64,000 nucleotides of DNA from Bacteroidia bacterium (GCA_026391315.1 JAPLDT010000053.1:1-64000); one strand, 5' to 3'; counted from the stretch's first letter, positions 8,505 to 17,428 are shown. The notes: generated by a model from the letters alone, not told the origin. A program made the numbers and translations.

Positions 8505-9740
8505 ATGGTTCAAAAGAAATTGGTTCTTTTTGGAGCTGGTAAAATAGGCCGCTCCTTTATCGGTCCACTGTTTAGCCGGTCGGGGTATCAAGTCATATTT
8601 ATCGATGTGGATCAAAGGATCATTAATGAACTCAATCATCGAAAAAAATATAAGGTCGTAATTAAATCAGAACATGAAGAACAGTTTGAAGTTAGAAATG
8701 TATGTGGAATTTATGCCAATGACAGGGAGTCTGTTATCAATGCGATTGCTCAGTGCAGCCTGATGGCCACATGCGTCGGGAAAAATGCACTTCCAAAGGT
8801 TCTTCCGCTTATTTCCCAGGGTATCGAAAAGCGTTTTGCTGAACGACCCAACTTTCCACTCGACATTATTTTGGCCGAAAATATACGGGATGCCTGTACG
8901 CTCATGAAAGAGGGGTTGAAGATCCTGCTCGACGAGGAATTCCTAATTGATAGTTATGTCGGGCTCATTGAAACCAGCATTGGGAAAATGGTGCCAATCA
9001 TGCCCAAAGAAATAGAAGAAAAAGATCCATTGTTAGTTTTTGCGGAACCTTATAACACTTTGATCCTGGATAAGAACGGGTTTAAAAACCCAATTCCAAA
9101 TGTCGTTGGATTATCACCAAAAGAAAATATTAAAGCCTGGGTAGACAGGAAGTTATTTATTCACAATCTGGGACATGCTACCACTGCTTATTTGGGCAAT
9201 ATCGAGCATCCGTCCGCAATATTTTTATATGAAGTACTATCAGATAATAAGTTAAAAGCAAAGGTGCGGAATACCATGTTACAGGCCGCCGATATTCTTC
9301 TGAAAAAGTATCCCGGTGAATTTACCCAAGAAATGCTAATTGAGCATATCGATGATCTTATAGGACGATTCCAAAACAGAGCTCTTGGAGATACAATTTT
9401 CAGAGTTGGTTGTGACTTGCAACGAAAACTTGGGGCAGAGGATCGGCTGGCGGGTGCTATTCACCTTGCACGCGAGTTTAAACTTCCTTGTGATTTAATT
9501 CTAAAAGCATTGATATATGGTTGTTACTTCAAAGCTACCGATCAGAATGGGATGATGTTTCCTCCGGATATTGCATTTATAAAATTGCTTTCATCGGGAA
9601 TCGATAATGTACTGAGAGACATTTGTGGCTTTAATGAAATCTCTGATTATATGTTATTCAAAAAAGCTGCTAAGGTTGAGAAAGTTTTGAAACGGGCAAA
9701 AAATATCTCCAAAAAACTCGGCACCTTCGAATTTGAGTAA
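8505..9740 (+). CDS. mannitol-1-phosphate 5-dehydrogenase-like protein
   Basis: The 411-residue protein starts with LVLFGAGKIGRSFIGPLF, the characteristic Rossmann motif of MtlD and the wider mannitol dehydrogenase family (uronate reductases included). A conserved ENIRDA segment and a Lys-x-x-x-x-His-like region (KLFIHNLGHATTAYLG) correspond to the catalytic part of that family. ATG 8505 is preferred over the TTG at 8499. The family interconverts sugar alcohols or their phosphates with keto-sugars using NAD(H). Together with the PfkB kinase just upstream this suggests handling of a polyol or keto-sugar phosphate; MtlD proper is about 380 residues, so this is a longer relative. Confidence 0.8.
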   Translation: MVQKKLVLFGAGKIGRSFIGPLFSRSGYQVIFIDVDQRIINELNHRKKYKVVIKSEHEEQFEVRNVCGIYANDRESVINAIAQCSLMATCVGKNALPKVLPLISQGIEKRFAERPNFPLDIILAENIRDACTLMKEGLKILLDEEFLIDSYVGLIETSIGKMVPIMPKEIEEKDPLLVFAEPYNTLILDKNGFKNPIPNVVGLSPKENIKAWVDRKLFIHNLGHATTAYLGNIEHPSAIFLYEVLSDNKLKAKVRNTMLQAADILLKKYPGEFTQEMLIEHIDDLIGRFQNRALGDTIFRVGCDLQRKLGAEDRLAGAIHLAREFKLPCDLILKALIYGCYFKATDQNGMMFPPDIAFIKLLSSGIDNVLRDICGFNEISDYMLFKKAAKVEKVLKRAKNISKKLGTFEFE

Positions 9741-9915
9741 TAACGATAGTAAGCGGGTGCTATTTTCACGGTGGTCAGAAACCGATTGGCAGTTGCTGCG
9801 GAAATTCCTGCCCCTCTGGCCAGACTGGAAGAATTTCCCGATTCCGAAGGATACAACAAATGTTAATCCTGCGCGAAACCCAAAATCCAGGTTATATTAA
9901 TTGTTTGAATTTTTT

Positions 9916-9923
9916 TATATTTG
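9916..9923 (+). promoter_or_regulatory. Bacteroidota -7 box upstream of the DUF1080 gene
   Basis: TATATTTG matches the Bacteroidota sigma-ABfr -7 consensus TAnnTTTG exactly. No convincing -33 TTTG is found at 19-21 nt upstream. Transcription from it would begin near 9930, at the base of the hairpin 9930-9970, and read into the gene at 10079. The whole gap 9741-10078 otherwise shows no gene that I can support. Confidence 0.35.
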
Positions 9924-9929
9924 AGGTTG

Positions 9930-9970
9930 CTTCGAAAAGTCCGGAATTAGGAATTCCGGACTTTTCGAAG
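9930..9970. repeat. perfect 19-bp inverted repeat (stable hairpin)
   Basis: CTTCGAAAAGTCCGGAATT (9930-9948) pairs perfectly with AATTCCGGACTTTTCGAAG (9952-9970) around a 3-nt AGG loop. There is no T-run directly after it on either strand, so it is not a classic intrinsic terminator, though it could still end transcription from 8505-9740. It may instead be a 5'-UTR stem of the DUF1080 transcript. Confidence 0.8.
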
Positions 9971-10078
9971 TTCACTTAATAGTAGTGTTATGAAACGAGC
10001 CATGAGAATTGCTTCACACACTGGAGAATGATTATTGGCGAGTTCCATCTGACAATTAAAAAACAAAATTATAAACAG

Positions 10079-10813
10079 ATGAAAAAGGCAATGGCATCAA
10101 TCTTAATTTCCGGAATTATCTTGTTCTCCGTGATTTCTCAGAGTCCGGGTCACGGTGTTTCGAAGACCAAAGACCAAATTTCGCAACCAAATGGAATCTC
10201 TTTGCAAAAAGCGGATACCAGTCACTGGCGGCAGTTATTCAATGGGAAAGATCTAACCGGGTGGAAACATGTTGGTCCTGGCTCGCAGTATGTTGAAGGT
10301 GGTTTGATAAAGTCACACGGTGGAATGGGTTTGCTTTACCGGACGGGCGAAAAATTTGGAAATTGTACGATTAGGGTCGTTTTTAGAATGCGCGACACCA
10401 ACAGTAACTCCGGAATATTTATTCGCATACCGATTGAACCTTATGAAGAATGGATGCCGGTTTTTTATGGTTACGAGGTTCAGATTGATAATAAGCCTGA
10501 ACTCTCAAATGAAGATGATTATCATTATACCGGCATGTTGTATTCATTAACTAAACCGTTGGCCAAAACAGGTAAGCCAGGTCCGGAATGGAATACCATG
10601 GAAATCACTTTGGACGGACTCCGAACCATTGTTTTTTTGAATGGGGTAAAAGTGACTGATTTCAAAGAAGGCGATCCGGTACCAGCACGTAAATTTGACT
10701 TTGAACCTTACCATGGTCCCCGTCTGGAGTATGGATTTATTGGATTGCAAAATCATGGAGAAAAGGATGTTGTTTTCTTTAAGGAAGTTGCAGTTAAACC
10801 GCTTCGCAAATAA
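10079..10813 (+). CDS. DUF1080 (3-keto-disaccharide hydrolase) domain protein, exported
   Basis: The 244-residue product has a signal peptide (KKAMASILISGIILFSVISQ) and one complete DUF1080 domain: WRQLFNGKDLTGWKHVG, SGIFIRIPIE, a GYEVQIDNKP strand, LYSLTKP, EWNTMEITLDG and the terminal YGFIGLQNHGEKDVVFFKEV. The fold is a concanavalin-like sandwich, and members hydrolyse 3-keto-glycosides or bind glycans in the periplasm. ATG 10079 was chosen because it begins the signal peptide; a longer frame starts at 10028. It may supply the activity lost by the deleted copy at 1745-2071 and complete the oxidoreductase/hydrolase set of this region. Confidence 0.88.
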   Translation: MKKAMASILISGIILFSVISQSPGHGVSKTKDQISQPNGISLQKADTSHWRQLFNGKDLTGWKHVGPGSQYVEGGLIKSHGGMGLLYRTGEKFGNCTIRVVFRMRDTNSNSGIFIRIPIEPYEEWMPVFYGYEVQIDNKPELSNEDDYHYTGMLYSLTKPLAKTGKPGPEWNTMEITLDGLRTIVFLNGVKVTDFKEGDPVPARKFDFEPYHGPRLEYGFIGLQNHGEKDVVFFKEVAVKPLRK

Positions 10814-10924
10814 AAAACGCTAACGAATCATAACATGGCCCAAATATGCGGATAACTAACTTTGAAGCAGCCAACCAATTTGTTAAAAGAGAATACCGGA
10901 AAGGCAGGGGAGAACTAAAATCGG

Positions 10925-11452
10925 TTAATAATTATTGAGCCGCCCTTTGAACTTGTGCCTTGTTTTGTGAGTTTGGTGCATGCTTTTGTTGCCAAGTTCG
11001 CTGCTGACAATACTGATGTTCCCGTCTACTTCGAGAATGGCCAGCTTTACTTCCCCGATCTTTTCGACTCCATGTTCACGGGCAGCTGCTTCAATCTCTT
11101 CCAATGTAATTTCTGCCGATTTAAGATTTTCAGAAAGAAGATGTCCTTCATAGACCAGAAGGATTGCCTTTCCCTGAATAAAATCACTGACTTTTCTGCT
11201 TTTGAAAAGTACCATTTTGAAAATATAGTTTGTGGCAAAAAGAGCGAGTGCCGCCACCAAACCACCCAAAAGCGAGGAGTCACTGCCAACCATGGCATTT
11301 TGAACCGCGTTGCTGATCAGTAGAATAAAAACCAGATCAATCACCGATAGCTGGGCCAGTTCTTTTTTTCCAAATATGCGGATAGCAACAAGAATAAAAA
11401 GGTAGACTGCGACTGATCGCAGAACAATGTCGAGCAGAGGAGGAATGGCCAT
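10925..11452 (-). CDS. DUF421 (YetF-like) membrane protein
   Basis: The 175-residue protein has about three N-terminal hydrophobic segments, including RSVAVYLFILVAIRIFGKKE, the conserved GKKELAQLSVIDLVFILLIS stretch of the DUF421 family and LLGGLVAALALFATNYI. The soluble C-terminal half contains KAILLVYEGHLL and EVKLAILEVDGNISIV, matching the small domain of YetF/YkjA proteins. The biochemical role of the family is not established. It is a single gene convergent with the DUF1080 gene upstream. Length is at the short end of the usual range. Confidence 0.88.
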   Translation of the reverse strand: MAIPPLLDIVLRSVAVYLFILVAIRIFGKKELAQLSVIDLVFILLISNAVQNAMVGSDSSLLGGLVAALALFATNYIFKMVLFKSRKVSDFIQGKAILLVYEGHLLSENLKSAEITLEEIEAAAREHGVEKIGEVKLAILEVDGNISIVSSELGNKSMHQTHKTRHKFKGRLNNY

Positions 11453-11466
11453 TCAGAATATTGTTA

Positions 11467-11502
11467 GGAAATAAATGGAAATAAATGGAAATAAATGGAA
11501 AT
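11467..11502. repeat. short tandem repeat, 10-bp unit
   Basis: GGAAATAAAT is repeated three times in tandem, followed by a partial GGAAAT. It lies just upstream of the DUF421 start codon on the minus strand, in the probable promoter or leader, where slippage could change spacing. Confidence 0.85.
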
Positions 11503-11558
11503 GATGTAAGATATTTAAATACAACATTTTATCACAGCAATTTTCGATTTTCAATTTG

Positions 11559-12263
11559 TCAGAAGGTGTAGTAGTTTATTTTATTTACTGCAGTGTTCAT
11601 ATCAACCCCTGTCAAATCGACTGTGTATTTTTCAGGATTTTGAAGTGAAACTGTTGTCATCAATGTTCTGCCACCTCTCGAATCTTCAGTGGTCATCTCC
11701 ATCACAAAGCCTTCCACCGATAGGGTATTGTGCAAAGCCTGCATTTTACAGGCACGGAAAACGCCGAGGTCGTTCTTCATTTTAACCTGATCGGTTAGCC
11801 AAACCTCACCAAAAATCTTTTTGTAAACGTAGGTATATTTTTTGCAGTTGAAACCGGCAATTTGTTTGGTCTCCGAGGTTGGGACAATTTCCAGTCTTTT
11901 CAGGTCAGCCACAGCGGGATATTTGAATCCGCCGGCATTGTAAAATGGTTTCGCCCCTCCGCCGGAGCCAATGATCTGAATGGCGATCTCATTCTTTAAA
12001 TCCAAAACGGTTTCCATGCCGTTGCCCATCTTTTCTGTAATGGTTTTCACAACGAAATTATCTCCGCCCGACTGGTAATAGGTCTTGAAGTTAAAGGTTC
12101 GCATCAGTTCATTGTTCCTGGCATAAGCCTCCATTTTAAATACATTGCATTTGTCAAAACTGTAAACGGACTCCCATTTTACTCCGGGGGCTTTCAGGCT
12201 AAGTTGTCCAAAGGAAGAAACTGCCACAAACATCACCACCACAAATACAACAAATTTTCTCAT
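11559..12263 (-). CDS. exported DUF4412-like protein
   Basis: The 234-residue protein has a signal peptide (MRKFVVFVVVMFVAVSSFGQ) and a body of beta strands with features of DUF4412-type periplasmic proteins: a MEAYARNNELMRTF strand, an IAGFNCKKYTYVYKKI segment in the middle, a KIFGEVWLTDQ strand and a closing region ending INYYTF. Function is unknown; similar proteins are stand-alone secreted proteins in Bacteroidota. It is divergent from the antiporter gene at 12388 and shares the 125-bp gap with it. Confidence 0.65.
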   Translation of the reverse strand: MRKFVVFVVVMFVAVSSFGQLSLKAPGVKWESVYSFDKCNVFKMEAYARNNELMRTFNFKTYYQSGGDNFVVKTITEKMGNGMETVLDLKNEIAIQIIGSGGGAKPFYNAGGFKYPAVADLKRLEIVPTSETKQIAGFNCKKYTYVYKKIFGEVWLTDQVKMKNDLGVFRACKMQALHNTLSVEGFVMEMTTEDSRGGRTLMTTVSLQNPEKYTVDLTGVDMNTAVNKINYYTF

Positions 12264-12350
12264 GACACATAGGTTTTAAAGGTTCAATTTATTCACTTCA
12301 AGGGAGGAAACAGGTAACCAATATACGAATTTTATTTAAGCTGATTTGTC

Positions 12351-12358
12351 TATATTTG
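12351..12358 (+). promoter_or_regulatory. Bacteroidota -7 box for the antiporter gene
   Basis: TATATTTG is an exact match to TAnnTTTG, 29 nt before the ATG at 12388, giving a leader of about 20 nt. A clear -33 TTTG at the right distance is not seen. Confidence 0.45.
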
Positions 12359-12387
12359 GAAACGGAAACAACCCCGGCACCGCTCAC

Positions 12388-14523
12388 ATGACTCAAATTC
12401 TGGATCGATTGATTGATTTACTGCAAAAACCGTTTCACAGTTCGGTTTTGATCTTTGCAGTGATCCTGTTTATCATTCTTCTGGCCCCGATTCTGCTGAG
12501 AAGTTTGAAGATCCCGGGTATCATCGGACTGATTTTATCCGGGTTGGTCATTGGCCCCCACGGACTTGGCTGGATCGAAAAGAATGCCGCCGTCGACCTC
12601 TTTTCAACCATCGGATTGCTATACATCATGTTTTTGGCCGGGCTCGAACTGGATCTGAAAGAGTTTAGGACCAACAAGCACAAGAGTCTGGTTTTCGGAT
12701 TGTACACTTTTTTGATTCCGATGGCCATCGGGTTTCCTGTTTGCCGCTTCCTGATTGGCCTTGATTTTAACGCCAGCCTGTTGGTGGCTAGTATGTTTTC
12801 TACCCATACACTTGTCACTTATCCGATTGTGAGCAGAATGGGGATCTCCAGGCACGAAGCAGTGGCAATCACTGTGGGCGGTACCATGCTGACTGATACC
12901 GCAGTTCTTGTACTTTTTGCCGTGATTGTGGGCTCCGTAAAAGGTGAAATAAATGTTCATTTTTGGATAAATTTTGCCATTTCCGTCATACTATTTCTGC
13001 TGGTCGTCTTTTTGCTGATACCGGTAGTTACCTCCTGGTTTTTTAAGAAGCTGGAGGGGGAAAAACGGTCCCATTTTGTTTTTGTCCTCTCCATGGTCTT
13101 CTTTGCCGCATTTTTATCTGAAGTGGCCGGTTTGGAGCCCATCATCGGCGCCTTTGCCGCAGGAATTGCATTGAACAGATATGTGCCAAAAACATCCTCC
13201 CTGATGAACCGGCTGGAGTTCGTTGGGAATGCCATTTTTATTCCCTTTTTCCTGATCAGCGTAGGGATGCTGATCAATCTGAAGGTGATAGGCAATGGAT
13301 CAGCAGCCTGGGTTATTGCAGGTACACTGACCGTAGTTGCAATTATCGGAAAATATTTGGCTGCAGCATTGACCTCCTTTACATTCAAATTTCCACCTAC
13401 ATGGCGCCGATTGATATTCGGTTTGAGTAGCTCGCATGCCGCAGCTACCCTGGCTGTCATCATGGTGGGTTTCAAAATGGGCATTGTAGATGAAAATGTT
13501 TTGAATGGAACCATTGTGCTGATTCTTGTCACCTGTCTGGTGGCCTCTTTCGTAACCGAGAATGCCGCCAAGAAGATTCTGATCGAAGGGGATGATTACC
13601 TTGAACAACCTTTGACGCCCATGACTGAACAGAAAATATTGGTTCCAATTTCCAATCCGGGGACTATGGAGCGACTGATTGATCTGGCCATTGCCATTAA
13701 ACTGCCCAAAAACCGTTTCCCAATTGTGAGTTTATCGGTGGTGGATGACGACCACACGGCGAAATCGAAACTGATCGAAGCCAAAAGAATGCTCGAGAAG
13801 GCCATCATTCATGCTGCCGCCATTGACCAAAAAGTTGAAATAGTTACTACCATCGATCAGAAAGTTACTGCGGGCATCAAGAGAGTGGCCAAAGAGATAT
13901 TTGCCTCGGAGATCATCCTGGGTTTTGCCATGAGGAATCAATTTTCCGAAATGCTTTTTGGCAACAATGTCAAATACATCGTCGAGAATACAGAGCAGGC
14001 CATCTGGGTTGCCAGCATACATTCGAACCTTAACCTGTACAAAAAAATTGTGGTCATTTGTCCCAAGTTTGCCGACCGTGAATTTGGTTTTCATAACTGG
14101 CTAAGCCGGATTTTGCGAATGGGAAAATCACTGGATCTTTCCTGTCAGTTTTTTGCTTCTCCACCGACTTTTGATCAGGTGGAGGAGTTTCACAAGCAAC
14201 AACGCACCTCCGTTAAAATAAGTCATACTGAATTTACCGACTGGGAGGAATTTCATAATCTCGGACAACAGCTTTCTCCTTCAGATCTGATCATTATTCC
14301 ATTGCCACGCAGTGGAGGTGTATCCTACAAATTATCACAGGAGAGTATCCCAAGACTAATGGCCAAACACTTTGAGCACTTCAGCTTTATTTTGGTCTAC
14401 ACATCTTCAGCCAACGATACATCCGAGCTAATGTTTTCGCACGATTTTGACAATACCCTCATCGAAAAGGGAATGACTCTTGTTAAAGGCCGGGCCAAAT
14501 GGTTTTCCAGATTATTTAAATAA
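12388..14523 (+). CDS. CPA2/Kef-type cation:proton antiporter with Usp-like C-terminal region
   Basis: The 711-residue protein has an N-terminal Na+/H+ exchanger domain of about 12 hydrophobic segments (residues about 20-400), including LLRSLKIPGIIGLILSGLVI and the conserved FLAGLELDLKEF. The C-terminal third (about 420-700) contains two universal-stress-protein-like halves, starting at QKILVPISNPGTMERLIDLA and LYKKIVVICPKF, in place of a TrkA-N domain. Such fusions couple nucleotide or stress sensing to potassium or sodium efflux at the inner membrane. ATG 12388 is chosen over a TTG at 12346, which would overlap the predicted promoter. Confidence 0.88.
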   Translation: MTQILDRLIDLLQKPFHSSVLIFAVILFIILLAPILLRSLKIPGIIGLILSGLVIGPHGLGWIEKNAAVDLFSTIGLLYIMFLAGLELDLKEFRTNKHKSLVFGLYTFLIPMAIGFPVCRFLIGLDFNASLLVASMFSTHTLVTYPIVSRMGISRHEAVAITVGGTMLTDTAVLVLFAVIVGSVKGEINVHFWINFAISVILFLLVVFLLIPVVTSWFFKKLEGEKRSHFVFVLSMVFFAAFLSEVAGLEPIIGAFAAGIALNRYVPKTSSLMNRLEFVGNAIFIPFFLISVGMLINLKVIGNGSAAWVIAGTLTVVAIIGKYLAAALTSFTFKFPPTWRRLIFGLSSSHAAATLAVIMVGFKMGIVDENVLNGTIVLILVTCLVASFVTENAAKKILIEGDDYLEQPLTPMTEQKILVPISNPGTMERLIDLAIAIKLPKNRFPIVSLSVVDDDHTAKSKLIEAKRMLEKAIIHAAAIDQKVEIVTTIDQKVTAGIKRVAKEIFASEIILGFAMRNQFSEMLFGNNVKYIVENTEQAIWVASIHSNLNLYKKIVVICPKFADREFGFHNWLSRILRMGKSLDLSCQFFASPPTFDQVEEFHKQQRTSVKISHTEFTDWEEFHNLGQQLSPSDLIIIPLPRSGGVSYKLSQESIPRLMAKHFEHFSFILVYTSSANDTSELMFSHDFDNTLIEKGMTLVKGRAKWFSRLFK

Positions 14524-14550
14524 GTATTGGTGACTGCAATAATTTCTTAC

Positions 14551-14768
14551 ACAGAGATTAATTCCCTAACAATCAAAATTTCAGTTTGCTGCAAGATTTC
14601 TGCTACGTTAAAAATTTTAGAGGAATCACGGAGTTACACAGAGAAAAAATCGCTTGCGATTTTTAAACTCCGTGAACTCTGTGGTTCCTCCAACTATATT
14701 TTGAAAAAGCAACAATATCAAGGTTTGAACTAATCTCAATGAAGAGCAATATATCCTCTGTGTAAATT
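14551..14768. repeat. diverged ACACAGAG-type palindromic repeat
   Basis: Outer words TTACACAGAGA (from 14551) and CTCTGTGTAAA (to about 14766) face each other. Inside, GAGGAATCACGGAGTTACAC (from about 14620) and CTCCGTGAACTCTGTGGTTC pair imperfectly around a small AAAAATCG/CGATTTTT stem at 14646-14665. A 68-codon open frame at 14527-14733 crosses this palindrome and is regarded as chance. The composition matches the elements at 27424-27606 and 35532-35698. Confidence 0.7.
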
Positions 14769-14858
14769 TTTTTAGTCAACCTTCCAATCCACATCTGCTT
14801 TGAAAGCAATCTTTCCTGTCTGACTATTCACGGCCTGAATGTGAAAGGAGGTACCATC

Positions 14859-15506
14859 CTATCCGGATAAGAGTTGTACTTCGTCCCCCCAATGCATTTC
14901 GCCCAAAAACTCAAGGGTGAAACTCTTTAAATGATGCGTCCGGTAGAAATCGCTGTCGAAGCAATCCATCGCCCAATCAAGATATCGTGTATTGTTGACG
15001 TGGTTGTTCACATCGATTTCGTTGTACAGGATTTTTTTACTGAAGACTGCTGTTTCGGCCGTCCCGTATAACCTATCGGGGAAAGTATCAAGCGCAATTT
15101 TGCCTTCGTTGAAGGGCAGGTCGAAGGTCAGTCTGTCTGCCCGCTGGGGACGCATGGTCTCAGCATTCAGTAACAACCAGCCTGAGACACCTTTGCAAAT
15201 GGGTTCATCCTGACTATTGTAAAATATAAAATCACGTCTGAAGAAGGGGCCAACCAGACTGCAGGGCCATGTCTCAATGTGGATTTCGTCCCCCCATTTT
15301 GGCAATTGCAGAACTTCAACCCGAATCCGCGACAGGGCCCAAAAAAGCTTCTGTTCAATCAAAGCAGCATATCCTGCGCCCAAATGTTGGGCATGGTTTC
15401 CTGCAGCCTCCTGAAACAGTTGCATCAGGTTGGTTGGCTTGATGTTTTCCTGAAAATCAACTTGATACGAAGTAATCTTAAAATTCTCTTTCCAGACAGG
15501 TATCAT
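14859..15506 (-). CDS. acyl-ACP thioesterase, C-terminus cut by an in-frame amber codon
   Basis: The 215-residue hotdog-fold protein releases fatty acids from acyl carrier protein. The N-terminal hotdog starts SYQVDFQENIKPTNLMQLFQ; the second half has the catalytic asparagine/histidine motif EIDVNNHVNNTRYLDW. The frame ends at a TAG (14861-14859), but the same frame continues for 28 more codons, beginning DGTSFHIQAVNSQTGKIAFK and ending at TAA 14774-14772. That extension looks like the normal end of the second hotdog, so the gene probably once ran to 14772. TAG is a normal stop elsewhere here (serC, gcvT). Activity of the shortened protein is uncertain. Confidence 0.82.
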   Translation of the reverse strand: MIPVWKENFKITSYQVDFQENIKPTNLMQLFQEAAGNHAQHLGAGYAALIEQKLFWALSRIRVEVLQLPKWGDEIHIETWPCSLVGPFFRRDFIFYNSQDEPICKGVSGWLLLNAETMRPQRADRLTFDLPFNEGKIALDTFPDRLYGTAETAVFSKKILYNEIDVNNHVNNTRYLDWAMDCFDSDFYRTHHLKSFTLEFLGEMHWGDEVQLLSG

Positions 15507-15535
15507 GTGAATAGTTTGAAATGTTTAAAAAAGTG

Positions 15536-15602
15536 CCGGTCCCTGAGCGTAGCCGAAGGGGAATGTTTGAAATGTTACCGGTCCCTGAGCGTAGCCGAAG
15601 GG
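15536..15602. repeat. two direct copies of CCGGTCCCTGAGCG repeat
   Basis: The 25-bp word starting CCGGTCCCTGAGCGTAGCC occurs at 15536-15560 and again at 15578-15602, each preceded by a TTTGAAATGTT-like word, giving a 42-bp period. Related copies are at 24784-24808, a fragment at 17401-17415, and a diverged palindromic form at 18192-18220. Confidence 0.9.
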
Positions 15603-15707
15603 CAAAGGTAATGAATCGATAGTTTGAACCAAAAAAATTGTCTATCTTCGATCGTTTCCGATAATCAGGGATAGTATGTACCTTTGAGGCAACCTATAAA
15701 AGGAGCA

Positions 15708-16697
15708 ATGGCAGAGACAAATTTTGTGGATTATGTGAAAATCATGTGTCGTTCGGGCCATGGCGGGGCGGGATCTAAACACTTTCGCAGAGAGAAATTT
15801 GCGGCGAAAGGCGGACCCGATGGTGGCGACGGCGGCAGGGGAGGACACATTATCCTTCGTGGTAACAGTCAGATGTGGACGCTTTTGCACCTGAAATATC
15901 GCAAGCATATTTACGCCGAATGGGGAGAATGCGGAGGCGCTTCGCGCAGTCATGGCAAGGATGGGGAAGATATCATCCTGGATGTTCCGCTGGGTACAGT
16001 GGCCAAAGATGCTGAAACGGGTGAGGTTCTTTTTGAGATCACTGAACATGATCAAACAAATATTCTGGTGAAAGGCGGCAGGGGAGGACTCGGTAATGTC
16101 AATTTTAAGAGTGCGACCCACCAGACTCCCAGATATGCCCAACCCGGCGAAGACGAAGAAGAGGGATGGAAGATCCTGGAACTGAAGATCCTTGCTGATG
16201 TGGGACTGGTTGGATTTCCGAATGCGGGCAAATCTACCTTGCTTTCGGTGGTTTCTGCAGCCAAACCTGAAATTGCCGATTATCCGTTTACAACACTGGT
16301 CCCCAATCTGGGTATCGTGTCCTACCGGGATAATCAATCATTTGTGATGGCAGATATTCCGGGAATTATTGAGGGAGCGCACGAGGGACGCGGTCTGGGA
16401 TTGCGTTTTCTGCGTCACATCGAACGCAACTCTATTTTGCTTTTTTTGATTCCGGCAGATAGTAAAAATCACAGGAATGAGCTGGATATCTTACTGAATG
16501 AATTGGATATGTTTAATCCGGAACTTCTTGATAAACAAAGATATGTGGCAATTTCAAAATCTGATATGCTCGATCAAGAGCTGATGAAGGAGATTAGCAA
16601 GGAATTCAAAGATATTCCCCATACCTTTATCTCTTCGGTTACAGGTGATGGAATTGTAAAATTGAAAGATGAAATCTGGAAACTTTTAAATTCATAA
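15708..16697 (+). CDS. obg: Obg/CgtA GTPase
   Basis: The 329-residue ribosome-assembly GTPase has a glycine-rich N-terminal Obg fold ([33 protein letters not shown]), then a G domain with G1 [10 protein letters not shown]3 [16 protein letters not shown] and G4 SKSD. The C-terminal OCT extension seen in some species is absent, which is normal for Bacteroidota. ATG 15708 follows AAAGGAG, one of the few Shine-Dalgarno-like sequences in the window, and is preferred to an upstream TTG at 15684. The PAP2 gene follows after 7 nt. Confidence 0.95.
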   Translation: MAETNFVDYVKIMCRSGHGGAGSKHFRREKFAAKGGPDGGDGGRGGHIILRGNSQMWTLLHLKYRKHIYAEWGECGGASRSHGKDGEDIILDVPLGTVAKDAETGEVLFEITEHDQTNILVKGGRGGLGNVNFKSATHQTPRYAQPGEDEEEGWKILELKILADVGLVGFPNAGKSTLLSVVSAAKPEIADYPFTTLVPNLGIVSYRDNQSFVMADIPGIIEGAHEGRGLGLRFLRHIERNSILLFLIPADSKNHRNELDILLNELDMFNPELLDKQRYVAISKSDMLDQELMKEISKEFKDIPHTFISSVTGDGIVKLKDEIWKLLNS

Positions 16698-16704
16698 ACG
16701 AGAT

Positions 16705-17391
16705 ATGAGTGTAATACAGACAATCTCCGATTGGGACAAATCTGCATTTTTTTTCCTGAATGGGTTTCACAATAATCTGATGGATAATGTGATGGCTCTT
16801 TTTACACTCACCTCTACCTGGATCATTTTCTACGGTGTTACCCTCTACCTGATCATCAGAAAATATGGAAGGAAATCCATTCCTGTCATTATTTCACTGG
16901 TGTTGATTATTCTGCTATCCGATCAGATCGCCAACCTTTTGAAACATGGTGTGATGCGGCTGCGGCCATCTCAGGATCCTGCAGTGAAACCATTGGCCCA
17001 CATCTTCTTTACAACTGGCGGATTGTATGGTTTTGTCTCGGCACACGCCGCCAATGCCTTCTCTTTCGCTACCTTTTCGGCTTTGCTCTTCAGAAGCAGG
17101 GGATATACCATTTTCATCTATCCATGGGCCTGCCTGATTGCCTACACCAGAATATATCTGGGAGTTCATTATCCCGGAGACATACTTGGCGGAATCCTTT
17201 TGGGAACACTGGTTGGCTGGGGGGTATTCAGACTGCTTCTATTGTTAGAAGACAGGGTCTTTCCTGTTCATCCTTATCAACGAAATAAACTCACGCATAA
17301 CGAACTGGAAATTATAGTCATTACTGCCACCATGGTCGTCTTTTTTACAGTTTCTACGGTAGTTCTGCTGTTGCAAAACGATTTGTTGTAA
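16705..17391 (+). CDS. PAP2-family membrane phosphatase
   Basis: The 228-residue protein has five or six hydrophobic segments and the three PAP2 motifs: KHGVMRLRPS (KX6RP), GFVSAHAANAF (here SAHA instead of the commoner PSGH, with the catalytic His kept) and YTRIYLGVHYPGD (SRX5HX3D-like, with Thr-Arg for Ser-Arg). It probably dephosphorylates undecaprenyl pyrophosphate or a phosphatidate-type lipid at the periplasmic face. It follows obg by 7 nt and is presumably co-transcribed. Confidence 0.9.
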   Translation: MSVIQTISDWDKSAFFFLNGFHNNLMDNVMALFTLTSTWIIFYGVTLYLIIRKYGRKSIPVIISLVLIILLSDQIANLLKHGVMRLRPSQDPAVKPLAHIFFTTGGLYGFVSAHAANAFSFATFSALLFRSRGYTIFIYPWACLIAYTRIYLGVHYPGDILGGILLGTLVGWGVFRLLLLLEDRVFPVHPYQRNKLTHNELEIIVITATMVVFFTVSTVVLLLQNDLL

Positions 17392-17428
17392 ATTGTAGAG
17401 CCGGTCCCTGAGACCTTCTGGCGGGGCG

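Noticed and set aside
12957..13571. 204-codon frame on the minus strand inside the antiporter gene
   Set aside because: It is a mirror of the antiporter's coding frame with low-complexity content; no start context or family motif.
14527..14733. 68-codon plus-strand frame after the antiporter
   Set aside because: It runs through an ACACAGAG-type palindrome; its residues simply translate the repeat.
14859..14861. Reassignment of TAG to a sense codon
   Set aside because: serC and gcvT in this window end at TAG where their families normally end, so TAG is a stop here.
15642..16337. 231-codon frame on the minus strand over obg
   Set aside because: Shadow of the conserved Obg coding sequence; it begins and ends at positions without gene context.
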